Positions 1 through 17,421 are shown, counted from the stretch's first letter. The stretch: DNA of 50,482 nucleotides from Mesostigma viride (GCA_009746045.1 RPFO01000106.1:2457211-2507692); one strand, 5' to 3'. Notes: generated by a model not told the origin, from the letters alone. Numbers and translations are program-made.

Positions 1-2462
1 TGTACCATGATCACGGTCAATAAGTAAGTACATGCGCACGTACCATGATCACGGTCAATAAGTAAGTACTTGCGCATGTACCATGATCACGGTCAATAAG
101 TAAGTACATGCGCATGTACCATGATCACGGTCAATAAGTAAGTACATGCGCATGTACCATAATCACGGTCAATAAGTAAGTACTTGCGCATGTACCATGA
201 TCACGGTCAATAAGTAAGTACATGCGCACGTACCATGATCACGGTCAATAAGTAAGTACTTGCGCATGTACCATGATCACGGTCAATAAGTAAGTACATG
301 CGCACGTACCATGATCACGGCCAATAAGTAAGTACATGCGCATGTACCATGATCACGGTCAATAAGTAAGTACATGCGCATGTACCATGATCACGGTCAA
401 TAAGTAAGTACATGCGCACGTACCATGATCACGGTCAATAAGTAAGTACATGCGCACGTACCATGATCACGGTCAATAAGTAAGTACATGCGCACGTACC
501 ATGATCACGGTCAATAAGTAAGTACTTGCGCACGTACCATGATCACGGCCAATAAGTAAGTACATGCGCACGTACCATGATCACGGTCAATAAGTAAGTA
601 CATGCGCATGTACCATGATCACGGTCAATAAGTAAGTACTTGCGCATGTACCATGATCACGGTCAATAAGTAAGTACTTGCGCATGTACCATGATCACGG
701 TCAATAAGTAAGTACTTGCGCACGTACCATGATCACGGTCAATAAGTAAGTACATGCGCATGTACCATGATCACGGTCAATAAGTAAGTACTTGCGCACG
801 TACCATGATCACGGTCAATAAGTAAGTACATGCGCACGTACCATGATCACGGTCAATAAGTAAGTACATGCGCATGTACCATGATCACGGTCAATAAGTA
901 CATGCGCACGTACCATGATCACGGTCAATAAGTAAGTACTTGCGCATGTACCATGATCACGGTCAATAAGTAAGTACTTGCGCATGTACCATGATCACGG
1001 TCAATAAGTAAGTACATGCGCACGTACCATGATCACGGTCAATAAGTAAGTACATGCGCATGTACCATGATCACGGTCAATAAGTAAGTACATGCGCATG
1101 TACCATGATCACGGTCAATAAGTAAGTACATGCGCACGTACCATGATCACGGTCAATAAGTAAGTACATGCGCACGTACCATGATCACGGTCAATAAGTA
1201 AGTACATGCGCACGTACCATGATCACGGCCAATAAGTAAGTACATGCGCACGTACCATGATCACGGTCAATAAGTAAGTACATGCGCACGTACCATGATC
1301 ACGGTCAATAAGTAAGTACATGCGCACGTACCATGATCACGGTCAATAAGTAAGTACTTGCGCATGTACCATGATCACGGTCAATAAGTAAGTACATGCG
1401 CACGTACCATGATCACGGTCAATAAGTAAGTACTTGCACATGTACCATAATCACGGCCAATAAGTAAGTACATGCGCACGTACCATGATCACGGTCAATA
1501 AGTAAGTACATGCGCACGTACCATGATCACGGTCAATAAGTAAGTACATGCGCACGTACCATAATCACGGTCAATAAGTAAGTACATGCGCACGTACCAT
1601 GATCACGGTCAATAAGTAAGTACTTGCGCATGTACCATGATCACGGTCAATAAGTAAGTACATGCGCATGTACCATAATCACGGTCAATAAGTAAGTACA
1701 TGCGCATGTACCATAATCACGGTCAATAAGTAAGTACATGCGCACGTACCATGATCACGGTCAATAAGTAAGTACATGCGCACGTACCATGATCACGGTC
1801 AATAAGTAAGTACATGCGCACGTACCATGATCACGGTCAATAAGTAAGTACATGCGCACGTACCATGATCACGGTCAATAAGTAAGTACATGCGCACGTA
1901 CCATGATCACGGTCAATAAGTACATGCGCACGTACCATGATCACGGTCAATAAGTAAGTACTTGCGCACGTACCATGATCACGGTCAATAAGTAAGTACA
2001 TGCACACGTACCATGATCACGGTCAATAAGTAAGTACATGCGCACGTACCATGATCACGGTCAATAAGTAAGTACATGCACACGTACCATGATCACGGTC
2101 AATAAGTAAGTACATGCGCACGTACCATGATCACGGTCAATAAGTAAGTACATGCGCATGTACCATGATCACGGTCAATAAGTAAGTACATGCGCACGTA
2201 CCATGATCACGGTCAATAAGTAAGTACATGCGCACGTACCATGATCACGGTCAATAAGTAAGTACATGCGCACGTACCATGATCACGGTCAATAAGTAAG
2301 TACATGCACACGTACCATGATCACGGTCAATAAGTAAGTACATGCGCACGTACCATGATCACGGTCAATAAGTAAGTACATGCGCACGTACCATGATCAC
2401 GGTCAATAAGTAAGTACTTGCGCATGTACCATGATCACGGCCAATAAGTAAGTACTTGCGCA
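1..2462. repeat. 38-bp satellite array, 65 units, cut by window start
   Basis: Head-to-tail units of 38 bp, with two 34-bp units (near 890-905 and 1910-1925) that lack one AGTA. Counting back from 2462 gives 65 units, and the array probably continues left of the window. Units differ at only a few fixed sites: C or T at base 1, A or T in GTACWTGCGCA, GGTC or GGCC, CATGATCA or CATAATCA, GCGCA or GCACA. In many units the junction forms the perfect 16-bp palindrome GTACATGCGCATGTAC. A second near-palindrome surrounds TGATCA. There are no unique spacers, so it is not a CRISPR array. Confidence 0.97.
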
Positions 2463-2814
2463 TAGGCGTGCCACGGAGTTTCTAAGCTAATCTCATTAGA
2501 AAAACAACTATACTCAAAATATAAACCAACAGACAAAATCTAGCTCTATAGTAGCCGTAAGGTGGTGAACGATTGCTACAACTCGGTATGCACAATCGGC
2601 ATGTTGGCTGGACCAGTGTTCCCAAATTTCGTTGTTGGCCTTGTCTATCCTCATAAACGACTGTATCAAACAGTCGTTTGTTGTGGCGAGCGATCGCGAG
2701 CTTTCGTACATAGGGATCGGGAGCTACAGTACATAGTGCGGTAACACGTACTGTTGTAAGCGATCGCGAGCGATAACATTCAGTGTGGTGTTACTATAGA
2801 TAGTGTGGCAATAA
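2463..2814. other. Non-coding gap between two satellites
   Basis: No gene is visible. The right half carries degenerate forerunners of the next array: GCGATCGCGAG occurs at about 2689-2700 and again at about 2761-2771, followed by GTGTGGCA-like pieces. The short open frames here have no recognisable content. Confidence 0.6.
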
Positions 2815-3608
2815 ACGGTGTGGCAAGCGATCTGCTACTGCAGCATACATCCATGGCAACGGTGTGGCAAGCGATCTGCTACTGCAGCATACATCCATGG
2901 CAACGGTGTGGCAAGCGATCTGCTACTGCAGCATACATCCATGGCAACGTGGTGTGGCAAGCGATCTGCTACTGCAGCATACATCCATGGCAACGGTGTG
3001 GCAAGCGATCTGCTACTGCAGCATACATCCATGGCAACGGTGTGGCAAGCGATCTGCTACTGCAGCATACATCCATGGCAACGGTGTGGCAAGCGATCTG
3101 CTACTGCAGCATACATCCATGGCAACGGTGTGGCAAGCGATCTGCTACTGCAGCATACATCCATGGCAACGGTGTGGCAAGCGATCTGCTACTGCAGCAT
3201 ACATCCATGGCAACGGTGTGGCAAGCGATCTGCTACTGCAGCATACATCCATGGCAACGGTGTGGCAAGCGATCTGCTACTGCAGCATACATCCATGGCA
3301 ACGGTGTGGCAAGCGATCTGCTACTGCAGCATACATCCATGGTAACGGTGTGGCAAGCGATCTGCTACTGCAGCATACATCCATGGCAACGGTGCGGCAA
3401 GCGATCTGCTACTGCAGCATACATCCATGGCAACGGTGTGGCAAGCGATCTGCTACTGCAGCATACATCCATGGCAACGGTGTGGCAAGCGATCTGCTAC
3501 TGCAGCATACATCCATGGCAACGGTGTGGCAAGCGATCTGCTACTGCAGCATACATCCATGGTAACGGTGTGGCAAGCGATCTGCTACTGCAGCATACAT
3601 CCATGGTA
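2815..3608. repeat. 44-bp minisatellite, 18 units
   Basis: Eighteen near-identical 44-bp units beginning ACGGTGTGGCAAGCGATCTG and ending CATACATCCATGGCA. One unit has a 2-bp insertion at about 2947. Single changes (GGCA to GGTA, TGTGG to TGCGG) occur in four units. Because 44 is not a multiple of three, every frame cycles through the same 44 codons and stays open, which explains the long but meaningless open frames. Each unit contains a PstI-type CTGCAG and an NcoI-type CCATGG palindrome. Confidence 0.97.
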
Positions 3609-3991
3609 ACGAACGATACTACTACTACAAACCTCAGTCCTCACTATAATAATACTTTATTACTCTGTATATGACAAGACATATCATGATACTATATATA
3701 CTACTAGGATACTACTGCTACATACTTCAGACCTCACTGCATATACATACACCAGTACGTGTGTAATCACGAGGGCAGTAGCTGGTGGGTGGCGGACGGT
3801 TATAAGCTATACATAAATAACAATAAAATAATATACATTCGCGAGTGACAAATATGCAAATACATACCAGTACTACTATGGGTGAGAAATGGCACATGGT
3901 TATGTGAGCTCACCAGCCCTGACTGAAGGAACTCGGGTGCCAGTCGTTATGCCTACAACTCCATCACTACCGCCTGATGGTAAAACAGCCG
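3609..3991. other. AT-rich flank with a duplicated exon edge
   Basis: No separate gene is seen. At 3908-3950 lies a diverged copy of the 3' end of the last placed exon of the neighbouring minus-strand gene, including its GTGAGC donor-like site (original at about 4004-4046). The rest is AT-rich with TATA and TACTAC runs. Further exons of the binding-protein gene could lie to the left, but none could be recognised before the satellites. Confidence 0.5.
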
Positions 3992-6847
3992 TCACGAGCT
4001 CACCAGTCCTGATTCGAGGAACTCGGGCGGTGCCACCACGTCCGCTGCCAGCATCTGCCCCGTCTGCATCTCGTAGGCTGCCAGCGCGACGCCCGCATAA
4101 CCCTCCGAGTAGAACCCTTGCTTGACCATGGTGATGGGGACCAGACCCGCCCGGACATCCTCAAAGACGTCCGGTGACGGCTGGTAGACCGCCACGCGCG
4201 CCGCCGCCAACGGACTCCCCATGGAGACGACCACCTCCCGCAACAGGCGGTACATGGAGGGCTCGTTCACGACAAACGCCGTCTCTTCGATGCGCAGCCC
4301 CATGCCTTCACCGTGCGCTAGCACGCTGTCCTGCATGTCTGCCAGCACGAGCATGACCTGGACGTAGACGGACAAGGGCTGGTACACCCTGGCCGTGAGG
4401 TTCATGGACGTGAACGCGGACGCCAGCAGGTCGCATCGGTCCGCGTACAGCGAGTTCCCGTCGGGCGTGCGCAGGCACGCAAGGTGGCGCACACCTGCCT
4501 GCTGGAGGCGCGCCGCCAGCTGGGACGCAGTCGCCGCCTCGTCGGTCCCGAGCGCCGCCACGGTGGGTCCCTGGGAGAGCAGCCGGTCGAGCGGCGTGGG
4601 CTGGTCAGCCCGCAGGGACGCGAGCAGTGTGGGGCTGCTCCCGCCCACGATGTAGAGGGAAACGCCGGCGTCACGCGCGGCTTGTAGCGCGGGCAGGATC
4701 TGCATGTCGTTTATTCGTAATGTTGTTGTGATGGTGGTGATGGTGCTTGTTGTTGTTGTCGTAGTGGTAGTGGTAGTGGTGGTTGTGGTTGTGGTTGTGA
4801 TGGTGGTTGTTGTGGTTGTTGTTGTGGTGGTTGTTGTGGTGGTTGTTGTGGTTGTGGTTGTGGTTGTGGTTGTGGTTGTGGTTGTGGTTGTGGTTGTGGC
4901 TGTGGTGGTGGTGGTGGTGGCGGTGCTTGTTGTTGTTATTATTATTATTATGATCATTATGATCATTATTATTATTATCATCATTATTATTACGATAGTC
5001 ATCGAACACAGATTTTTAGTGATGGTGTCCTTGTGATGGTTATTACGAGTTGGCACCGGCACGTGAGTCCATGCGGGGGGACAAGCAGTCCGCATCGTGG
5101 GGTTGGGGCAAGTGCCAACGAAGGCATTGTCGGCGTGTCAGCGCCAGGGCATGACAGCCGACAGGGGAAACCGACAGGCAGGCTGCAAGGACGGACGGAA
5201 AGGACGCAGATATTGCTAATACTGTAGGAAAAGACTACCGGAAGTTAGAAGGGAAAGGACGGAGATATTGCTGATACTGTAAGGAAAGACTACTGGAAGT
5301 TTTAGGGAAAAGAACGGAGATATTGCTAATACTGTAGGAAAAGACTACCGGAAGTTAGAAGAGGATAGTGTAACTTATTTTGAAGCGCCCATCTGGCCCA
5401 GGGCTGCGCGGCATGTCATGGAATGGTGCACGCCTCAACATCGCATGCCCTTCATTCCTGCAGTCTCTTCATAACAATGTGAGGTGTGGCATAGCTAGTT
5501 TCGTTGCATCCGTATCTTCCATGACTGAAATTCTCTCATGACGGACATGATGGCCATGAATGAGTAACGACGCGGGCAAGCATGGCTAACGCTCAGACAC
5601 ACTGCCAGGCTCTTGTATGAGCATGCACCACGAGACAACGCAGAGCACCACATAGTTGCACAGACACGGGGACTGGTACAACTGGGCATGAGTGCGTTGC
5701 AACTTGTCATGGTCAAGCCCCCCCTGCCGCCCCCCCCCCAAAGCGAGACTGCTACACTACACTGGAGACTGCAGCGACTGGGCACTGAGGACAGCGACTG
5801 AGCATGGTGCCCCAGGTAGCCGCCATGCACCCCCAAGAACCTATCGTGGAAGCCAGATGCATCTCTATCAGCAACGTGTCCCCGCATCACCTGACAGAGC
5901 ACTGTAGCCATAATTACATCCACGGCATTTTGTGTAGCAAGTACCTATCAATAGCTATACAGAACGTACTGTGTTGCTATTACAGGTTGGGGCCCCAGAT
6001 AACTCAAAATGCGCGCGTTGTGCTGCTATCGAGAAAGAAAATGTGTGGGGCACCCACGTGTTTAAAAAATGGTGTCCCCACGTGGCGGGCCCACTTGTTG
6101 TTCCCACAGGATAGCAACAAAATGAGCCAGCCAGTGCACCTGAGCGAGTGTGGCCACTGGTTTGCAAGCCATGCGTCGCAACTAGCCTTCGGGTGCAGGG
6201 TTCGTGTGGCCACTTACGTCTCCATACAGGAGTGTCGTCACAATCGCGTCCACCCCGTCTTCTATGGCAGCCATGACAAATTCATGCGCCTCGGCCACCT
6301 GCAAGGATCACACGGGCATTAAAAAAAATGTCGAGCAGCGGTTAAATATAATGGCAGCCGGCGGTTTGGAAATGCCCACATGGCCTACTGGGTTCCCTCG
6401 GCATCATTGTCGACAGCATCGTTGTCAGTTGTGACAGGAGCAAGGCAATGAAAAAAAATAGCACGGCGCCGGGCGCGCAGGACCAATGTAGCGACTAACC
6501 CCTCAACTCACCTGGAAAGGTCGATCCGTTTCCCAGGGGGAGAATATTGAAAGTTGCAAATTCCGGTCGACGGCAGCTTGTCGCGCCCCTGCCAAAAGTA
6601 AAGCCCCAGGGGTACCTGGCGCGTTTACGGGGTAATCGATTGCTACGGCTACTCGAACTGTCTTGAAGTCAAGGCATGGGCAGTAGCATGGGCAAACTTG
6701 GCAAGGGCATGTATCGCCCTTGGCATTCTTGCAAAGAATGACTAGCACAGTAGCGATGAGCAGGTGCGTTTTTACCAGGCTGCACCTGCCTGGCGGCCCG
6801 CGAGCTTTTCGGTAAGCATTTCGCGGACCATGATCCGCGGGGTGCAT
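3992..6847 (-). CDS. Periplasmic-binding-protein-like (type 1) secreted or anchored protein, 3 exons
   Basis: Exons on the minus strand are 6847-6512, 6298-6218 and 4699-3992; all introns are GT-AG and phase 0, giving 374 residues. Residues 29-39 form a hydrophobic segment (signal peptide or anchor), followed by a Cys cluster at 47-58 with six Cys in 12 residues. From about residue 61 the fold matches type 1 periplasmic sugar-binding proteins: the VRVAVAID opening strand, a GVDAIVTTLL segment on the small middle exon, AGVRHLACL before a conserved Arg, and near the end VKQGFYSEGYAGVALAAYEM. The family binds small ligands such as sugars or signal molecules in a two-lobed cleft. The introns argue against bacterial contamination. 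The stop follows a GTGAGC that could be a real donor, so the protein may continue into a signalling domain. Intron 2 (1.5 kb) holds microsatellites. The ligand cannot be predicted. Confidence 0.75.
4720..4990. repeat. GTT/GTG then ATT trinucleotide microsatellite
   Basis: An impure (GTT/GTG)n run passes into (ATT)n and ATCATT repeats. It lies in intron 2 of the binding-protein gene, just upstream (in gene orientation) of nothing coding. The long poly-Val, His-Asn and Thr frames over it are products of the repeat. Confidence 0.9.
5197..5363. repeat. Three tandem ~55-bp copies in an intron
   Basis: Three imperfect copies of a unit containing GAGATATTGCTAATACTGTA and GACTACCGGAAGTTAGAA. They are diverged by a few substitutions and 1-2 bp indels. 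The rest of this intron (5364-6217) shows no exon or known repeat that I can identify. Confidence 0.85.
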
Positions 6848-7343
6848 CGCCGCAGATATAGAGAAATCAGCCCACCAGGGGTTCGTTGCCCTTATTCATT
6901 TACAACCGCGATCAGATATACGATGCGAAACGGTAGGCTCAATTGCCAGCGGAAGATCTAATAAACAAGGTGTATATATACTGTATTTCCACGAGCTGAT
7001 CGATAAGATAACGGGCCGATAACCGTAGCTGCCAAAGACTGGCAGTTTCTGAAAGCTTCGTACCAGGTCATGGCTGGTCGAAAAAATTGCGTTGTTTGAA
7101 CATAAGTGGGAGTCCATTAGTTTGTCCGCAAAGGAAGCTGGTTAACTGAACTTCATTTTCGTCGTTGTCAGCGTTTTACTCCATGACCTGAAGTGATTTG
7201 TTGTGGCACGTGTTCTTGCACACCAGTGCAGCTCCAGGGCTGCTTCCCGCGATCCCGCTCCCCCCCTTCCAAGCTTCCTGCCAGCTCGGCAGCCATTTAT
7301 TACTGTCGAGGTCCCACTGTCGCGGGAAACTACCCCGGCCGAT
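6848..7343. other. Intergenic 5' flank of the binding-protein gene
   Basis: Upstream region of the minus-strand gene starting at 6847. I see no coding exon and no convincing core promoter motif. Short open frames on both strands lack recognisable content. Confidence 0.4.
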
Positions 7344-7730
7344 GACAGTCATCCCTGCCTCAAGTTACGATTCTAAAGGTTATGGCCCCAATCAAGTTAC
7401 GACTCCCAGATTTTTGCAGCGTATACCTCACCTGAGTCACCGCCTCTCCACCTTTCGCAAATATCTGGCCGGGAAAATGGACTTTGGGCAACTTGCGATG
7501 CTGCAGGATAAGGCTGGACGACAGCTGTCGATTGCCGAATACAAACAAGTCCGTCAGGGCCTCAGAGGAGGAGGGGGGGTGGGCTGCAAGCCTAGTTAGC
7601 CTACAGTACCGCCTGCCTACAGTACTGTACTGTACTGTACCGCGAAGGTTACGCCCCAGCGCTAAGTTACGAAGCCGAGAACTGGGCGGCGATCAGGCGG
7701 CGATCGTAACTTGACGCGGGGATGAATGTC
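7344..7730 (+). mobile_element. Short TIR DNA transposon remnant, pogo/Tigger-like family, copy A
   Basis: The left end GACAGTCATCCCTGCCTCAA at 7344 is mirrored by GTAACTTGACGCGGGGATGA... ending GTC at 7730, giving ~26-bp imperfect terminal inverted repeats. The AAGTTACGA motif recurs just inside each end. An interior stretch (about 7445-7600) matches copy B in inverted orientation. No transposase frame survives. The assignment to the pogo/Tc1 group rests on the resemblance of the TIR start (CAGTCAT) and on the TA duplication seen at copy B. Confidence 0.65.
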
Positions 7731-7762
7731 AGTCACAGTCAGTCAGTCAGTCAGTCAGTCAG
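7729..7762. repeat. (CAGT)n microsatellite
   Basis: About eight GTCA/CAGT tetranucleotides directly at the right edge of transposon copy A. Confidence 0.85.
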
Positions 7763-8163
7763 TTGGATCCCAGTCATTCCACGTGTGCTGGTGTGCACGT
7801 TGGCTTGTGTTCCGGGGGGCGGGGATGACTCATGACTGGTCTACATGTTGTCATCTTGTCGGCACGTCGGCACCCTCGTTGTATGGGTTCTGCTGACGCC
7901 TGACAGCACGCAGGTAGTAACAGTTGGCCGACAGGGCAAGTAGAACGCAAGTTACCTGATACTGCCAGCTGCAAATAAATATACATATACGTAGACTATA
8001 CGTAGTCACTACTCTCTGTGCTGACTGCGGCGTGGGTGAAAAACAACAACAACAACAACGTGGTCACTATGAGTACTAAGTACTCACTGGTAGTCACACA
8101 CACAAAAAGTTCCTGGTAGGTAAGTACAGTAACTGGTAAGCCGTAAGTTGTGTATGTATGTAC
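7763..8163. other. Spacer between two transposon copies
   Basis: No gene seen. Contains an (AAC)n run at about 8043-8058 and short TACGTA-rich stretches. Confidence 0.4.
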
Positions 8164-8165
8164 TA

Positions 8166-9210
8166 CAGTCATTCCCGCGTTAAGTTGCGATCGCCCCCTA
8201 AAACTTGGCGCCGCAACTTAACGTGGGGACGCAACTTAACGGTAGAATTAGGCTAGCAGCCCACCACCTCCTCCTCTGACGGACTTCTACACGGCATTCG
8301 ACAGCTCTCGTCAAGCCCGATCCAGCTGCAGCGTCAAAGCCCGCCGGCCAAAGTCCATTTTCCAGGCCAGATATTTTGGACAAAGGCGGGCTGCAAAACA
8401 CGCCGTAGTGGGCAGCCACGCACGGTGCCTAGTGCGTTTTAGCCGCTCCAGATTGTCGGCGGCTAACGATTTAACTTTTTGCATTTCGCCTTCGTATACT
8501 GATATACTACAAATGTGTGTTTTAACCCTCTGACTTCGGCTCTCTTTTTGGCATGTTACTTAATTGCTAGCCGGCTTCACGTTTGACTGTGACCGACAAA
8601 ACATGGGAACAGTCGTGAGGGAAGCTTCATTTACTATCAATGGCCTGCATGTAAACAATGATAATAACCGACAGCATGGAGGCCACAGTCATAGTGCAGG
8701 CAGCGAGACTGCCAGTGGCCTCAACGACCTTGTCTTTGCCGGCCGGCCCTTCTGTGGTGCATTCGGCATGATGGTGGTAATTTCCGGCAACTGAGATAGT
8801 GTCTCAATTACTGACCGTAATCACCGTGATCGACCCTACATCAAAGAGACAACCAGCGCACCGACGACCCTACATGGTCGTGGATTCTTATGTACCGCAG
8901 CCCGCACACTGCAAAACTGAATTTGTAAGGTTGCATTCGCGCTTTTCACCTCAAAGCCAGCAGGCGGGGAAATTTGCGCGCCAGTGGGGCTTGCGTATTT
9001 TGCCGCCTGAAATCCCGTAGCGGGTCCGGACTTGGCAAAAAATGGCCTCCTGCGCGGCCAAAAATGGCCTGACACCTACAAATTGCGTCATTACCGCGTT
9101 AAGTTGCGATGGCCTCCATGCTTAAGTTGCGGTCGCCCCCCAAACTTCGGCGCCGCAACTTAACGCGGGAACGCAACCTTAAGAAACGCAACTTAACGCG
9201 GGAATGACTG
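8166..9210 (-). mobile_element. TIR DNA transposon, TA target duplication, copy B (non-autonomous)
   Basis: The left end CAGTCATTCCCGCGTTAAGT at 8166 is exactly mirrored by ACTTAACGCGGGAATGACTG ending at 9210. Both ends are flanked by TA (8164-8165 and 9211-9212), the hallmark target duplication of the Tc1/mariner/pogo superfamily. TTAAGTTGCG and its complement repeat several times inside each end. The stretch 8240-8400 matches copy A in inverted orientation, showing a shared family. A further TIR-like start at about 9090 suggests a nested ~120-bp derivative at the right end. No intact transposase is encoded, so mobilisation would need enzyme supplied elsewhere. Confidence 0.8.
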
Positions 9211-9212
9211 TA

Positions 9213-9453
9213 GTCAGCTATATTTTTCCCCTGCTGTATTTCTTATTTTACACGTATCATTGACCGTCGTTGACACGTATCATTAGCCTTACGAGTTATG
9301 AGCATCATGAAAGAGTCTCATGTGCGGCGTGTTCCAAAGAAGCATATTTTGATAAATCTGATGCCAATACCCGGCGGTCAACTATAATGTAACCTGTATT
9401 TATTACAAGGATATTAGCGGGCTTTTACTTAAGGTTCTTTTTCTGCGCAGAGA
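9213..9453. other. 5' flank of the AAGAB-like gene
   Basis: AT-rich region between the transposon and the start codon at 9454. It probably contains the promoter and 5' UTR, but I see no motif clear enough to name. Confidence 0.35.
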
Positions 9454-15573
<6,120 letters not shown>

Positions 15574-16189
15574 CAATCTCATGCGACTGTTCTATGGTTG
15601 ATGAAAATAAGATATGGTTGTTTTCGTAATGTCGACTTGCTGCCAAATGTGCTAGTTATGAAAATTTCCATACTCACTAGAGAGCTCTCGCTTAGGAAGT
15701 TCACGTTATCAATTTGCCTTCGATGTCTCATTCATGCAACCAACCCAGCCCCCCCCTGTGGTCCCCAAAGTTGTACATACCTTGCTACAAGGCTTGATCC
15801 TTGCATGCCCGTGTCAGATTGTTGTCTTTAGGGTTCTTCTTTTCGGGGTTATTATTTTTTTTAATGTTGCATGCCACTCTCACCTCCGTGATTTATCATT
15901 CTCAATGAACGTACCTATTGATAAAGTTGCACATATATAGCCGCGCGTCAAACTATCTCCACATCACGACGTATCTATATCGCGCGCTGTATACATGTAT
16001 GGTCGAGGCAGGCAGCAAAGCTCGAGTATACTGGAAATGCTGCCTAGTTTCGTACGTTACAGACTTAATTGTACACATGCCGTGGAATTTCACCATTCGT
16101 ATAGTTGCAACGGGGCGCTTTGCTGAGTAGAGTAGTTAGGGTTTTCTATATTAGCTTAGTTCCGTTTTCGCGGCTTCGCCCACCTCCAT
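15574..16189. other. 3' flank of the AAGAB-like gene
   Basis: AT-rich region without a recognisable gene. The 3' UTR and polyadenylation site of the AAGAB-like gene should lie here, but I cannot pinpoint the signal. Confidence 0.4.
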
Positions 16190-17205
16190 CCAGCCAGCCA
16201 TCACCTTTCAGAAATGAGTGAAAATATGGTACGCTATTTGCCAGTGGGAGGTACATCGCGGATAAGCATGCCGCAAGAAGCTCTCGAGGACTCGCTTCAC
16301 GCTGGACGACGACCTGACCCTGGCCCAGCAACAACGACGACGCGAGCTATGGCCGACCTACCTCCAGCTCCGGCCGGCAGAGCTCAGGGGGGAAACCGGT
16401 ATACTGGAGGGGGGACGTCATCCACGCCGACCACAAGCCCTGGCAGGCACCCCCTAGCTGCCACCCCAGTCTAGGGAATTTAGCAGTAGTGTAGATTAGC
16501 AAGGCTTAGCCCATGCACCACGTGGGCCACGCGCATGCCGATGTGCGCCCATAATGGCCCCCATGGATGATGCTTTCAGCATTTTGTCACGCTCTGCCTA
16601 TTCTGATTCTGATTTGGCACGCCGCAAAGGTGAAAACCATTTGCGTTCAGTGCCGGTCCGCGGAAAACGCGATCTGCAAATGAATCCAGGCCGGAATCGA
16701 ACTGGGGACCTCTCGCACCAACTTTTGCTGACTATAGGACGGGCGTCTCCTGATCCTAAGGCATCGCCAGCTGACACCTACAGTCCAACCGCAAAAGTTC
16801 TCCTTTCCGGGGAGCTAGTGATGCAAGCCATTCGGATGTTGCACTAGATAAATCATTCGAGATCTGTGTGTGTAGGAGTACTACACACGTGTCCACTCGA
16901 GACTTGTTCAGTCTCGGCCGGCCTATAATATGACTCCCCATGGATGATGCATTAAGAATTTAGCCCAGCTCTGCCTATGCAGAGAGTCACTCTCTGCTGA
17001 GAAGCCATGCCCTAGCTCTTGTATAGCCCGGCATGATGATCTTGCTGGGGAAGATCCCACCATGCCAGGCCTTAATTGTGCTCTGAGAGATCGTGGTGGT
17101 GCAGGTGCCCTTGGTGCACCTAGAGCAAGTGTCGTTTACATTCCCGTCCTTGCAGGAAGAAGCCTAGAATGTCTTAAAAGCCATATGCCCCATTCTCCGG
17201 GATAT
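16190..17205 (+). mobile_element. LINE ORF1 tail and 3' UTR, interrupted by a SINE
   Basis: At 16283-16400 a frame-shifted copy of a conserved segment reads, in pieces, LDDDLTLAQQQRRRELWPTY. Similar stretches occur at 17930-18130 (minus) and 25170-25330 (plus). It is followed by a shared 3' UTR (GGGAATTTAGCAGTAGTGTA, then a CTCTGCCTATGCAGAGAG hairpin region near 16970). A SINE splits the copy at 16574-16935. The copy ends at about 17205 near GATATT. Confidence 0.7.
16574..16935 (-). mobile_element. tRNA-derived SINE, copy 1, with 15-bp target duplication
   Basis: Read on the minus strand, it has a tRNA-like head with an A-box-like GGCGATGCCTTAGG, ATCAGGAGAC, and the B box AGTTCGATTCC (plus strand about 16692-16702). 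A GC-rich tail follows (CGCGTTTTCCGCGG). It is flanked by identical CCCCATGGATGATGC at 16559-16573 and 16936-16950. Related copies lie at 22340-22560 and 39060-39260. Confidence 0.8.
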
Positions 17206-17421
17206 TGAATTGAATTGAATTGAATTGAATTGAATTGAATTGAATTGAATTGAATTGAATTGAATTGAATTGAATTGAATTGAATTGAATTGAATTGAAT
17301 TGAATTGAATTGAATTGAATTGAATTGAATTGAATTGAATTGAATTGAATTGAATTGAATTGAATTGAATTGAATTGAATTGAATTGAATTGAATTGAAT
17401 TGAATTGAATTGAATTGAATT
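17206..17421 (-). repeat. (AATTC)n pentanucleotide, LINE 3' tail
   Basis: About 43 perfect GAATT units. On the minus strand they directly follow the conserved LINE 3' end (CTCCCAACGGAGGCATGTT), so they are best read as the microsatellite tail of the minus-strand LINE copy. Other copies have (AATTT)n at the same place. Confidence 0.9.

Noticed and set aside
1-2462. CRISPR-like regular repeats
   Set aside because: The 38-bp units abut with no unique spacers and the setting is eukaryotic, so this is a satellite.
2805-3674. 289-codon open frame
   Set aside because: It lies on the 44-bp minisatellite and is open in all plus frames. No start context or unique sequence.
4671-5095. Thr-rich, His/Asn-rich and Val-rich frames
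   Set aside because: Products of the GTT/GTG and ATT microsatellite in an intron. The Thr-rich frame only appears joined to the binding-protein exon because the intron has no stop.
3992-6847. Bacterial contamination as source of the binding-protein gene
   Set aside because: Three exons join in phase across GT-AG introns, one with eukaryotic microsatellites, and eukaryotic repeats lie on both sides.
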